From positions 1 to 33,489 of the forward strand of contig JANQQB010000442.1 of the NCBI GenBank assembly GCA_028285165.1: 33,489 bases of DNA. The letters are read 5' to 3'. The stretch is from Rhodobiaceae bacterium (lineage in GTDB: Bacteria > Pseudomonadota > Alphaproteobacteria > Rhizobiales > JANQQB01). Shown here in pieces: positions 16,910 through 24,422 of the stretch. The notes under the pieces were generated by a model. That model made no database searches. It had not been told where the DNA came from and saw only the letters and a program-made list of their open reading frames with translations. Numbering within the stretch: position 1 is the first letter of the stretch; each line of letters starts with the position of its first letter. Position numbers and translations under genes: made by a program.

Positions 16910-18363
16910 CCGCCCATCCCGATCTCTGGTTTCCGTCGCAATCAGTCTTTGTTGACGGCGCCTGGACGGAAGCCGCGACAGGCGAGGTGCTGCCCCTGGA
17001 GGATCCGTCTACCGGGTCTGAAGTCGGCGAGATTGCCCGGGGCAATGCCGAGGATATTGACCGGGCGGTCGCCGCGGCCCATGCCGCGTTGGCGGGGCCT
17101 TGGGGCCGCATGACGGCCGCCGAGCGCGGCCGCCTTCTGGCCGCCATGGGTCGGCTGGTCCTGGATCGGGTGGACGCGCTTGCCCGTCTCGAGGCCGCCG
17201 ATGTCGGCAAGCCGTTGAAACAGGCGCGGGCCGATGCGGTGGCGCTTGCCCGCTACCTGGAATTCTACGGCGGCGCGGCCGACAAGGTGCACGGCGAGAC
17301 CATTCCCTATCTCGACGGGTACACGGTCTACACGCTGCGCGAGCCGCACGGCGTCACGGGGCATATCGTGCCGTGGAACTACCCGATGCAGATCATCGGC
17401 CGGTCGGTCGGTGCAGCCCTTGCCATGGGAAATGCCTGCGTTCTGAAGCCGGCGGAAGAGGCCTGTCTGACCGCGCTCGCCTTCGCCGCGATCGCCGACG
17501 AGGCCGGCTTGCCGAAGGGCGCGCTCAACGTCGTTCCGGGTCTCGGCGAAGAGGCGGGCGCAGCGCTCGCCGGTCATGCGGGCATTCACCACGTTTCGTT
17601 CACCGGATCGGTCGGCGTCGGATCTCTGGTTCAGGCGGCGGCGGCAAAGAACGTCGTACCGGTGACGCTGGAATTGGGCGGCAAGTCGCCCCAGGTCGTG
17701 TTCGAGGATGCCGATCTGGACCGCGCCCTGCCGTTTCTGGTCAACGCCGGCATCCAGAACGCCGGCCAGACCTGTTCGGCCTCGTCCCGCATTCTGGTGC
17801 ATGAGAGCGTCCGGGACGCCGTGACCGACCGCATGGCCGCCCGCTACCGGGAGCTTCAGGTCGGACCGGCCATGCAGGACCTCGATATCGGCCCGCTGAT
17901 CTCCGCGCGCCAGCGCACGATCGTGTCCGGATTTGTTGATCAGGCTGCGGATCTCGCGCTGGCCGGCGAGGGCCATCTTACGTCGAATGCGCCGTCCGGC
18001 GGCCATTATGTGCTTCCCCGGCTTTATGCGGATGTGCCGGCCGACCACGTTCTGGCGCAGGACGAAATCTTCGGACCGGTCCAGGTGATCGTGCCGTTCC
18101 GCGACGAGGACGAAGCCGTCGCAATCGCCAACGGGACGGATTACGGTCTCGTTGCAAGCGTCTGGAGCAAGGACGGCGGCCGCCAGATGCGGCTTGCCCG
18201 CAAGCTGCGGGCCGGTCAGGTTTTCATCAACAATTACGGCGCCGGCGGCGGGGTGGAACTGCCGTTCGGCGGCATGGGGCGATCCGGCCACGGACGCGAA
18301 AAGGGTTTCGAAGCGCTTTATGGGTTTTCCAGCCTGAAGACGGTTGCGGCCCATCACGGCTGA
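16906..18363 (+). CDS. NAD(P)-dependent aldehyde dehydrogenase
   Basis: A 485-residue ALDH-superfamily enzyme oxidising an aldehyde to the acid. The catalytic cysteine is C290 (GQTCSASSR), the general base E256 (LELGGKSPQ), the coenzyme loop FTGSVGVGS, and the N-site VPWNYP. The C-terminal PFGGMGRSGHGREKG block is intact. Start ATG 16906 overlaps the ATPase stop, placing it in the importer operon. That context suggests it acts on an aldehyde made from the imported compound, for example an aminoaldehyde, betaine aldehyde or guanidinobutyraldehyde. No amine oxidase or transaminase is present to confirm this. It converges on the deacetylase gene, with only 16 bp between stops. Confidence 0.93.
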   Translation: MTAHPDLWFPSQSVFVDGAWTEAATGEVLPLEDPSTGSEVGEIARGNAEDIDRAVAAAHAALAGPWGRMTAAERGRLLAAMGRLVLDRVDALARLEAADVGKPLKQARADAVALARYLEFYGGAADKVHGETIPYLDGYTVYTLREPHGVTGHIVPWNYPMQIIGRSVGAALAMGNACVLKPAEEACLTALAFAAIADEAGLPKGALNVVPGLGEEAGAALAGHAGIHHVSFTGSVGVGSLVQAAAAKNVVPVTLELGGKSPQVVFEDADLDRALPFLVNAGIQNAGQTCSASSRILVHESVRDAVTDRMAARYRELQVGPAMQDLDIGPLISARQRTIVSGFVDQAADLALAGEGHLTSNAPSGGHYVLPRLYADVPADHVLAQDEIFGPVQVIVPFRDEDEAVAIANGTDYGLVASVWSKDGGRQMRLARKLRAGQVFINNYGAGGGVELPFGGMGRSGHGREKGFEALYGFSSLKTVAAHHG

Positions 18364-18379
18364 TGGAGCCGCATGCCGG

Positions 18380-19156
18380 TCAAGCCCCTTGAGCGTCGGC
18401 TGTCAGGCCAAACAGGCTTGGCGGGTTGGGCCATCGCACGGCCGGATGATCGCTCGCCAGGGAAAGAAAGGCTTCCAGAAACGCCCAGGTCTCCTCGTCA
18501 TGCACCAGATGATGGGTGAGGAGGCCGATCGGTTCATTGGGGCCGGCAAGCCGGCGGTCGATTTCCTTATTCAGCATCACCGTCACCCGATCCCAGCCGA
18601 TGAAGCCGCGCCAGCCGTGCCAATCGATCATGTCGACATGGGCGTTGACGTGGTGCGGTTCGTCGCCCACCGGGCCGTATGTCGAAAGGCCGGTCAATCC
18701 GATTTCAACACGTCGTTTCGCGACGTCGGGTGCGATCCGGTTCCAGGGCGGTGTCAGGATCGGTGCAAATCGGGATCCGGCCTGCCCGGCCAGCATATCC
18801 CGGCCTCGCGCCAGCTCATCCAGCACGAGATCCGCTGACCGTGCGGTGCCGAGTTCGGTTTTTTTTGTCAAAGGCGGTTCGTGGTTTCGATGGGCAAAGC
18901 CGTGCTGGCTGACCGTGACGCGATCCAGATCGGCAATGCGGATAAACAAGTCCGGTTCGGCCTGTTCGGGAATGACCGCCAGCACGAGCGGCACGCCAAA
19001 CCGTTCGCTCTGATCGAGCAGTCGGTCGAGGGGGGCGGTTACGCTGACCGCGTCATCGTCGCGCCACCAGAAGTCCAGAACCTTGCCGACATGTTGGGCG
19101 CGTGCGAGGGCGCCGGTGAGGGCCTGTTCAAAGTTCGCCCGGTCTGAGTTCGGCAT
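18380..19156 (-). CDS. NodB-like polysaccharide deacetylase family protein
   Basis: A 258-residue protein of the carbohydrate esterase 4-like fold, last gene of the glycan operon. The metal site is visible as D33-D34-D35 in WWRDDD and H85-x3-H89 in SQHGFAHRNH. A conserved PPWNRI loop (136-141) and THHLVHDEE near the C-terminus also match deacetylase motifs. No signal peptide was seen, so it probably acts in the cytoplasm on a nucleotide- or lipid-linked sugar. The ATG at 19156 is chosen because it lies one base after the stop of the upstream glycosyltransferase; the open frame extends further but inside that gene. A run of eight A residues in the coding strand (18866-18859) falls just after the metal motif and could be slippery. 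Confidence 0.85.
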   Translation of the reverse strand: MPNSDRANFEQALTGALARAQHVGKVLDFWWRDDDAVSVTAPLDRLLDQSERFGVPLVLAVIPEQAEPDLFIRIADLDRVTVSQHGFAHRNHEPPLTKKTELGTARSADLVLDELARGRDMLAGQAGSRFAPILTPPWNRIAPDVAKRRVEIGLTGLSTYGPVGDEPHHVNAHVDMIDWHGWRGFIGWDRVTVMLNKEIDRRLAGPNEPIGLLTHHLVHDEETWAFLEAFLSLASDHPAVRWPNPPSLFGLTADAQGA

Positions 19157-19157
19157 G

Positions 19158-20324
19158 TTACTCTTTGGCCCGTTTTGTTTGTTGCATCTCGCACAGAATG
19201 TCTGCGGCGACGGCCGCACCGTTCGTCTGGATCTGCAGATCCGGACGCGGATGCGCAAGCGCGGCATCGACAGCCTCTGCGAGACGGGCCACGGTCAGCT
19301 CGGCCTTGGGCACAACCTGGCCCAGTCCGCGTCGGTGCAACAGGTCGGCACGCAACCTCTGTTCCGTCTCGCCTTCGTCTTCGAACGGCACGAACACCGC
19401 GGCGCAGCCGGCCTCCATCACGTCGAGCGCCGTATTGTAACCGGCCTGGCTGACCGAAAGCCGGGCTTGCGACAAAAGCCCCCGAAAATCCGGGCGCACG
19501 CGCTCCACCACAATCCCGTCGCCGGCCGCGCTCCGCAGGGTTTCGAATGTGGCCGGCGCATGCGCATGGCCGATCAACAGGCGCCAGGTCAGGCTATCGG
19601 CCTGGTTCGAAAGTGCCCGCGCAGCCAGCGCCGTATGCAGCAGGTCGAGCCCGACCGCGCCACCGCCGGCCGAGACGATCACTTCGTCCAGGCCGTCATG
19701 CGGTCCAGAGAACCCGGCGTCGACCGTCTCATGAACATATCCCGTATAATGCACGAGATCGGCAATCCGGTCGGCATAGGCAAAGCTGTCGCCGAGCGTG
19801 ACAAGGGCCGGATCGGCATGCACGAGCACAAGATCGTAATGGGCCCGGGCGATATCCGCCATCCAGGCTTCCTTGCGGGGGTCGGTTTTGCGTACGAGAA
19901 TATCGCGGACCGAACAGGCGATCAGCGGGGCGTGATCGGAGGCCCTGACCGTTTCAAGCAACGGCAGCAATTCAAAGGCAAATTTGCGACGGCCGAGGGG
20001 AAAGGTTTCGGTGACGAGGATATCGGGCCGGATGTCCTCATAGAACTCGAGCAAGCGTTCGGTGCGGTCCCTTTGCCAGACCTCACCGAGTGCCTGGCCC
20101 GACGGGTCGACGAGCCCGGCAAACCGGGCATCCGCGGCCCGGGCCGGCGGCAGGTCCAGGACATCGAAGCCGGATACGTCAAGCGTGGCGGGCAGCGTGT
20201 TGCCGGTGACCAGCGTGACTGCACATTCGCGGCGCGCCATTTCGCGGGCCAGCGCCGCGGCACGCACGGCATGGCCGGTTCCCAAGAGATGCTGCACATA
20301 GATCAGGCAGGTGGACACGCGCAT
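19158..20324 (-). CDS. MurG-like (GT28-type) glycosyltransferase
   Basis: A 388-residue predicted GT-B glycosyltransferase of the COG4671/GT28-like group. The N-terminal acceptor half opens with IYVQHLLGTGHAVRAAALA, a glycine-rich loop with the H-x-G-H pattern. The C-terminal donor half has VSAGGGAVGLDLL and SQAGYNTALDVMEAGCAAVFVPF, resembling the nucleotide-sugar site of MurG. No membrane segments are visible. It starts at ATG 20324 with gaaggt as ribosome site. It lies between a GT4 enzyme and the deacetylase, with gaps of 9 bp and 1 bp, so it is operonic. It appears paralogous to the first gene of the operon. Confidence 0.87.
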   Translation of the reverse strand: MRVSTCLIYVQHLLGTGHAVRAAALAREMARRECAVTLVTGNTLPATLDVSGFDVLDLPPARAADARFAGLVDPSGQALGEVWQRDRTERLLEFYEDIRPDILVTETFPLGRRKFAFELLPLLETVRASDHAPLIACSVRDILVRKTDPRKEAWMADIARAHYDLVLVHADPALVTLGDSFAYADRIADLVHYTGYVHETVDAGFSGPHDGLDEVIVSAGGGAVGLDLLHTALAARALSNQADSLTWRLLIGHAHAPATFETLRSAAGDGIVVERVRPDFRGLLSQARLSVSQAGYNTALDVMEAGCAAVFVPFEDEGETEQRLRADLLHRRGLGQVVPKAELTVARLAEAVDAALAHPRPDLQIQTNGAAVAADILCEMQQTKRAKE

Positions 20325-20333
20325 GGCGGACCT

Positions 20334-21464
20334 TCACGACACCTTTTGTCCGGAACTTGACAGGGCGTCATCGCCCGCCACGGCTTTCAGGATTGCGGAC
20401 AGGGACGCCCCGCCGGTCTTCAATCCGTGATGTGCAAGCACGGCGGATTGTCCGGCCCGGCCGAAGATCGGAATCCGGTCAGGGTGATCGAACAGGATGC
20501 GCAGCGCGTCGGCAAAGCCCGCGGCGTCGCCTTCGGGCGCGAGATAGCCCGTCGTGCCGTGTTCGACCAGGTCGGGCACACCGCCGCTGCGGCCGCCGAC
20601 GACAGCCAGCCCGGCTGCCTGCGCCTCAAGAAACACCAGGCCGAAGGCTTCGTTGACGGCGGGCCAGACGAACACATCGCTCTGGCCGCAGAGATCGGGA
20701 ACCCGGTCCGGATCGACCCGTCCGAGCCAGGTCGTACGATCCGGCGGAAACAGCGGGCGCAGGCGCTCAGCCGCTTCGCCGTCGCCGGCAATCGTCAGGC
20801 TCCAGGGATAGGCCGCAAGCCGGTTGAGGGCGTCGGCCAGAACCCGATAGGAGCGTTCCTTGTCGCCCGCTCGCATCATGGCGATCGTAAGCAGTCGGAC
20901 GGGGTTGTGCGGACCTGACGTCGCGGGCCTCTCCGCGAACGCGGTCGTATCGATAAACGGCGGCAAGAGCCGGATCCGCTCGGCGGGGACGACCGCCGAC
21001 AATCCGTCAGCGTCCTCCTGATGCAGGGCGATTACGGCAGAAGCGCGCTTGAGCGCCGTATCGGCAGACGCGAAGCCGAGTGCCCATGGCCCGTGTTCCT
21101 GCTTCAAGGCGCGGCTTGCTTCCGCCACGACATAGGGCAGCCCGAACGCATCCGCGACACGCGGACCGATCCAGTCCGGCGCCTTGTGATAGAGGTGATA
21201 GGTGAACCACAGGTCGGCCGGCGGCGAGGGGGCGCCATGCCATTCTGCGATCACCGTCTCGGCTTCCGCCTCGGCCGCGTCGCGCAACGTCTCCTGTTCC
21301 GGTCCGCCATGGCGCGACCAGGTTCGTGTCCTCGCCCCGATGGCCACGTCGTGACCGGCCTCCATCAGCGCCCGACGGATCAGCCGGCCGAGTTGCCGGT
21401 CCCCGGAGGGCACCGGATGGTCGAGCGGTTTCATCGGTGCGTAAAATGCAATCCGCGGCGTCAT
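20334..21464 (-). CDS. GT4-family glycosyltransferase
   Basis: A 376-residue retaining GT-B enzyme. The N-terminal half starts RIAFYAPMKPLDHPVPSGDR, and the glycine-rich acceptor loop is replaced by a proline-containing one. The C-terminal donor domain carries the E-x7-E motif as EAFGLVFLE, followed by GGRSGGVPDLVEHG, typical of GT4. It is cytoplasmic or peripheral, with no transmembrane helix. It overlaps the upstream GT4 gene by four bases and is followed after 9 bp by the MurG-like gene. Donor and acceptor are unknown. Confidence 0.9.
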   Translation of the reverse strand: MTPRIAFYAPMKPLDHPVPSGDRQLGRLIRRALMEAGHDVAIGARTRTWSRHGGPEQETLRDAAEAEAETVIAEWHGAPSPPADLWFTYHLYHKAPDWIGPRVADAFGLPYVVAEASRALKQEHGPWALGFASADTALKRASAVIALHQEDADGLSAVVPAERIRLLPPFIDTTAFAERPATSGPHNPVRLLTIAMMRAGDKERSYRVLADALNRLAAYPWSLTIAGDGEAAERLRPLFPPDRTTWLGRVDPDRVPDLCGQSDVFVWPAVNEAFGLVFLEAQAAGLAVVGGRSGGVPDLVEHGTTGYLAPEGDAAGFADALRILFDHPDRIPIFGRAGQSAVLAHHGLKTGGASLSAILKAVAGDDALSSSGQKVS

Positions 21465-22696
21465 GATTCAAGGAGCGGTCGGAACCGGTCCGCCAGCCTG
21501 TCGATGCCCTCATCGCAGGAAAAGTCCGATCGCACGCGCGCTGTCCCCGCATTGGCCAGGCGCGTCCGCAGGTCGTCGTCCCGCGCGAGCCGCGCAATCG
21601 CGTCCGCCAGACCCCTCGGATCCTCGGGCTCGACCAGCCAGCCGGTGCTTTTGTGATTGATCAGTTCCGGGATGGCGGAGACTCGCGTGGCGATGCAGGC
21701 AAGACCTGACAATTGTGCTTCCATCAGGACATTCGGCAGGCCGTCGCGGTCGCCGCTGCGGGCGATCTTGGCCGCCAGCACGAACAGGTCGGATGCCCGG
21801 TAGGTCTCAAAGACGGCCGACCGCGGCAGCGGTCCTTTCCAGTTGACGCGATCCGCCAGTCCGAGATCGGCGGCCATGGCTTTGAGCTCGCCCAGCAGTT
21901 CGCCCTTGCCGATATGGTCGAGATGCCAGTCGATATCGTCCGGCAACAGGCTGAGGGCGCGCAACAGGTCGTCGAAGCCCTTCTTCTCCACGGCCCGCCC
22001 GACCGTGACGATTCGGAACGGCTTCGGCTTTGTGCGCGGGCAGGCATGGTTTTCCGGCTGGTCGAGCGTGGCGAGATCGAGGCCGTGATAGACGAGTGAA
22101 ACCGGGTCGCGCCCGTTTGCCAGCGTGTTCAGGTGATCGGTGTTGAGCCGTGTGCAACTGACACCCCAGGCGGCATCCCCGAGTTTGTCGCGCAGCTCCC
22201 ATTCCGGTGTGGTCCAGATGTCCTTGGCATGGGCGGAAAACGACCATGGGCGCTCCAGGAGGGCCGCCGCATAGCGGGTCACCGAGGCCGGTGTATGCAG
22301 GTAATGGCTGTGCAGCCACCCGACATCCTCCGGCAATTCGCTCGCCAGCACGCAGGCCTGGCCCCAGCGGCGATGCCGGTTGGCGGATCCGTCGCGGGCC
22401 AGATCGTTTTCGAAAATGGACCGGGCATCGTCATGGCCGGGCAGATGACGCGCGGCGGCGCGTGCCCGCCGCACCCGCACCGGATCGTCTTTCAGATATT
22501 CCGGAAGATACAGCACCTCCGCGCGGATCGCCCGGTGCATGTCGTGGATGGCGTCATCGTAGGGATGGCGCAAGGAGACGATGAGTTGCTCGATCCCGCG
22601 GTTCTGCAATCCGAGGATTTCCTGGGCTATGAAGGTCTCCGACAGGCGCGGATATCCCTTCACGACGACGGCCAGCCGACCGGCGGAACGGGTCAT
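21461..22696 (-). CDS. GT4-family glycosyltransferase (exopolysaccharide/colanic-acid type)
   Basis: A 411-residue GT4 enzyme. The N-terminus VVKGYPRLSETFIAQEI is the typical opening of WcaL/AmsK-like colanic-acid and exopolysaccharide glycosyltransferases. The donor half includes VGRAVEKKGFDDLL and the E-x7-E-like GLPNVLMEAQLSGLACIAT. No membrane segment is visible. The start ATG 22696 lies 10 bp after the first MurG-like gene of the operon, and its 3' end overlaps the next gene. It presumably adds one sugar of the operon's glycan, and the sugar identity cannot be told. Confidence 0.9.
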   Translation of the reverse strand: MTRSAGRLAVVVKGYPRLSETFIAQEILGLQNRGIEQLIVSLRHPYDDAIHDMHRAIRAEVLYLPEYLKDDPVRVRRARAAARHLPGHDDARSIFENDLARDGSANRHRRWGQACVLASELPEDVGWLHSHYLHTPASVTRYAAALLERPWSFSAHAKDIWTTPEWELRDKLGDAAWGVSCTRLNTDHLNTLANGRDPVSLVYHGLDLATLDQPENHACPRTKPKPFRIVTVGRAVEKKGFDDLLRALSLLPDDIDWHLDHIGKGELLGELKAMAADLGLADRVNWKGPLPRSAVFETYRASDLFVLAAKIARSGDRDGLPNVLMEAQLSGLACIATRVSAIPELINHKSTGWLVEPEDPRGLADAIARLARDDDLRTRLANAGTARVRSDFSCDEGIDRLADRFRPLLES

Positions 22697-22706
22697 CGGC
22701 AGACGC

Positions 22707-23927
22707 CTACTCGCCGGCCACGGCCAACGCCGGACCGGTCTGCGCGCCCCGTTCGCTCAAAATGTCGTCGACACGTGCATTGATGACGTCGAGGCCTCCG
22801 AGCAGGCCCGTATGGCCGGCGGCCGACGGCGGATCCTGTTTCGGGAGCGCGACAAGGGCTTCCGTCATCATGTCGACATTCGACAGGTGCTCGATCGGCA
22901 GGACCCGCAACAGACCGCTCTCTTCGGCCCGCCCGGCCCGGATCGACTGTTCCCGACGCGGCACGACCCGCGGGACCAGCAAGGTCGGTTTGTCGAAGGA
23001 CAGAATTTCGCAGAACGTGTTGTAGCCGCCCATGCCAACGATCGCCATGGCATGCGTCATGAAGCGCTCGATATGCGGCGTGAAGCGCATGACCTTGACG
23101 TTGCGCAATTGTTCCGCTCGGGCGGTGAATTGCTGCTGGTGTTCCGCATCCATGAAGGGGCCGAGCACAATCAGCGCCGGAAACAGCGGCTCCTCATAGG
23201 ATTCGTAAGCGCGCAACACCCAGTCGACGACCTCGACCCCGTCGCCGCCGCCGCCCGGCGTGACCAGGATGAACGGGTCGGTCCCGAACGGCAACGGTTC
23301 CACATCCGGCTGCGACTTCGACAAATGCCGGCGCAGATAGCCGGTGAACCGCACTTTCTGGGTAACGTGCGGGGCAAGACCCAGCCCGGTCAGGGGATCG
23401 TAGACGTTCGGCAGGCCATAGACCCAGATTTCGTCGTAGAGTTCCTCAAGGGCGGGAAAAACGCCCTTCCGGGTCCACTCGTCTTCCAGCACCGTGGCGT
23501 CGTCCATGACGTCGCGCAGGCCGAGGATCACCCGTGTATCGGTGCCTTTCAGCATTTCCAGCGTCGGCCGCACCTCGGCCCTGAGACCGAGCGGTTCCTT
23601 GTCGACGAGGAAGATGTCGGGTTCGAAGATCGAAGCCGTGTGTTCGATGATCGAGGACCGGATCTCCAGCGTCTTCTCAATGTCGATGCTCAGGCTGAGC
23701 GAGGTGTATTCTCCGTTCCTGAGCTTGATCACGCCCGGGATCCGGATGAAATCCACATGGGTTCGGAAGTCGAAACTGCCGATGATCGGCGAACCGGACA
23801 GGATAAGGACGGACAGGTCGGAATTGTGCCCGACGAGCGAATGCGCGATCGCCCGGCAGCGGCGCAGGTGCCCGAGCCCGAACGTGTCGTGACTGTAGAT
23901 GAGGATTTTCGGTGATTGCGAACGCAT
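22707..23927 (-). CDS. MurG-like (GT28-type, COG4671) glycosyltransferase
   Basis: A 406-residue predicted glycosyltransferase and first gene of the leftward glycan operon. It opens with ILIYSHDTFGLGHLRRCRAIAHSL, the glycine/histidine loop of this group. The donor half shows VTPGGGGDGVEVVDW and GMGGYNTFCEILSF, the MurG-like sugar-nucleotide site. It differs from its paralogue at 19158-20324 in the central region (DVMDDATVLEDEW). ATG 23927 has CAGGA immediately next to it, so the ribosome site is badly spaced, but no better start is visible. It is transcribed away from the 495-bp gap that also feeds the exporter operon. Confidence 0.88.
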   Translation of the reverse strand: MRSQSPKILIYSHDTFGLGHLRRCRAIAHSLVGHNSDLSVLILSGSPIIGSFDFRTHVDFIRIPGVIKLRNGEYTSLSLSIDIEKTLEIRSSIIEHTASIFEPDIFLVDKEPLGLRAEVRPTLEMLKGTDTRVILGLRDVMDDATVLEDEWTRKGVFPALEELYDEIWVYGLPNVYDPLTGLGLAPHVTQKVRFTGYLRRHLSKSQPDVEPLPFGTDPFILVTPGGGGDGVEVVDWVLRAYESYEEPLFPALIVLGPFMDAEHQQQFTARAEQLRNVKVMRFTPHIERFMTHAMAIVGMGGYNTFCEILSFDKPTLLVPRVVPRREQSIRAGRAEESGLLRVLPIEHLSNVDMMTEALVALPKQDPPSAAGHTGLLGGLDVINARVDDILSERGAQTGPALAVAGE

Positions 23928-24422
23928 TCCTGAGACGGATCCCCGATTCCGGTTTCCCCGCCATAGGGAAAATCACGGACAAAGCTGAAGGGCGTGCCTG
24001 TTCGAACAGCGATGAGGTAAGCGGTTCCGGGCCTCGGCGCAAGGGTTCGCGCGATTTGTCCGCATTCATTGCATTGCCTCAGCCGAAAGGCGTTTCGGCT
24101 GGCATCGTAACGATACGCGACCGCGTTTCCGGTGCTGATATCCTTGTGTCGAGGTAGCAGGCACCGGTTCCCGATATCGTCGAGCGCCTAGGCTCCAATC
24201 CCCCATTGATGCGCGGCAGGCCCGCAATGAGATTTCAGAATAGCCGGTTGCCGACCGGTCCGTCCAATCAAATACGGTCCGAAAGAAAGCATTGACCAAA
24301 AGCCCAAAGCCCGCCACCCTTCGACCGGATGGTGCCTTCTATCGTGACTCGCAGCTTGGATAACTCGAAATACAATACGGAGGTTTCGCTTACACACTCC
24401 GTGACTACAATGTAGCTGCGCG
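23928..24422. promoter_or_regulatory. 495-bp divergent intergenic region between glycan and exporter operons
   Basis: No convincing gene is present. It contains a perfect eight-pair hairpin with loop GGCG at 24081-24100 (AGCCGAAA/TTTCGGCT). Base composition turns AT-rich toward the exporter gene from about 24355. TACAAT hexamers at 24371-24376 and 24406-24411 could be -10 elements for the rightward operon, but no good -35 pairs with either. The exporter ATG at 24423 has no recognisable ribosome site. The gap must hold the promoters of both divergent operons, and its length leaves room for shared regulation, possibly by a cAMP receptor. Confidence 0.45.

Noticed and set aside
24081-24100. Terminator or inverted-repeat end of a mobile element
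   Set aside because: Single short hairpin with no U-tract, no partner repeat, no target duplication and no transposase nearby.
23912-24157. Possible small plus-strand gene in the divergent gap (81 codons)
   Set aside because: It starts inside the glycosyltransferase, and has no ribosome site and no recognisable pattern.
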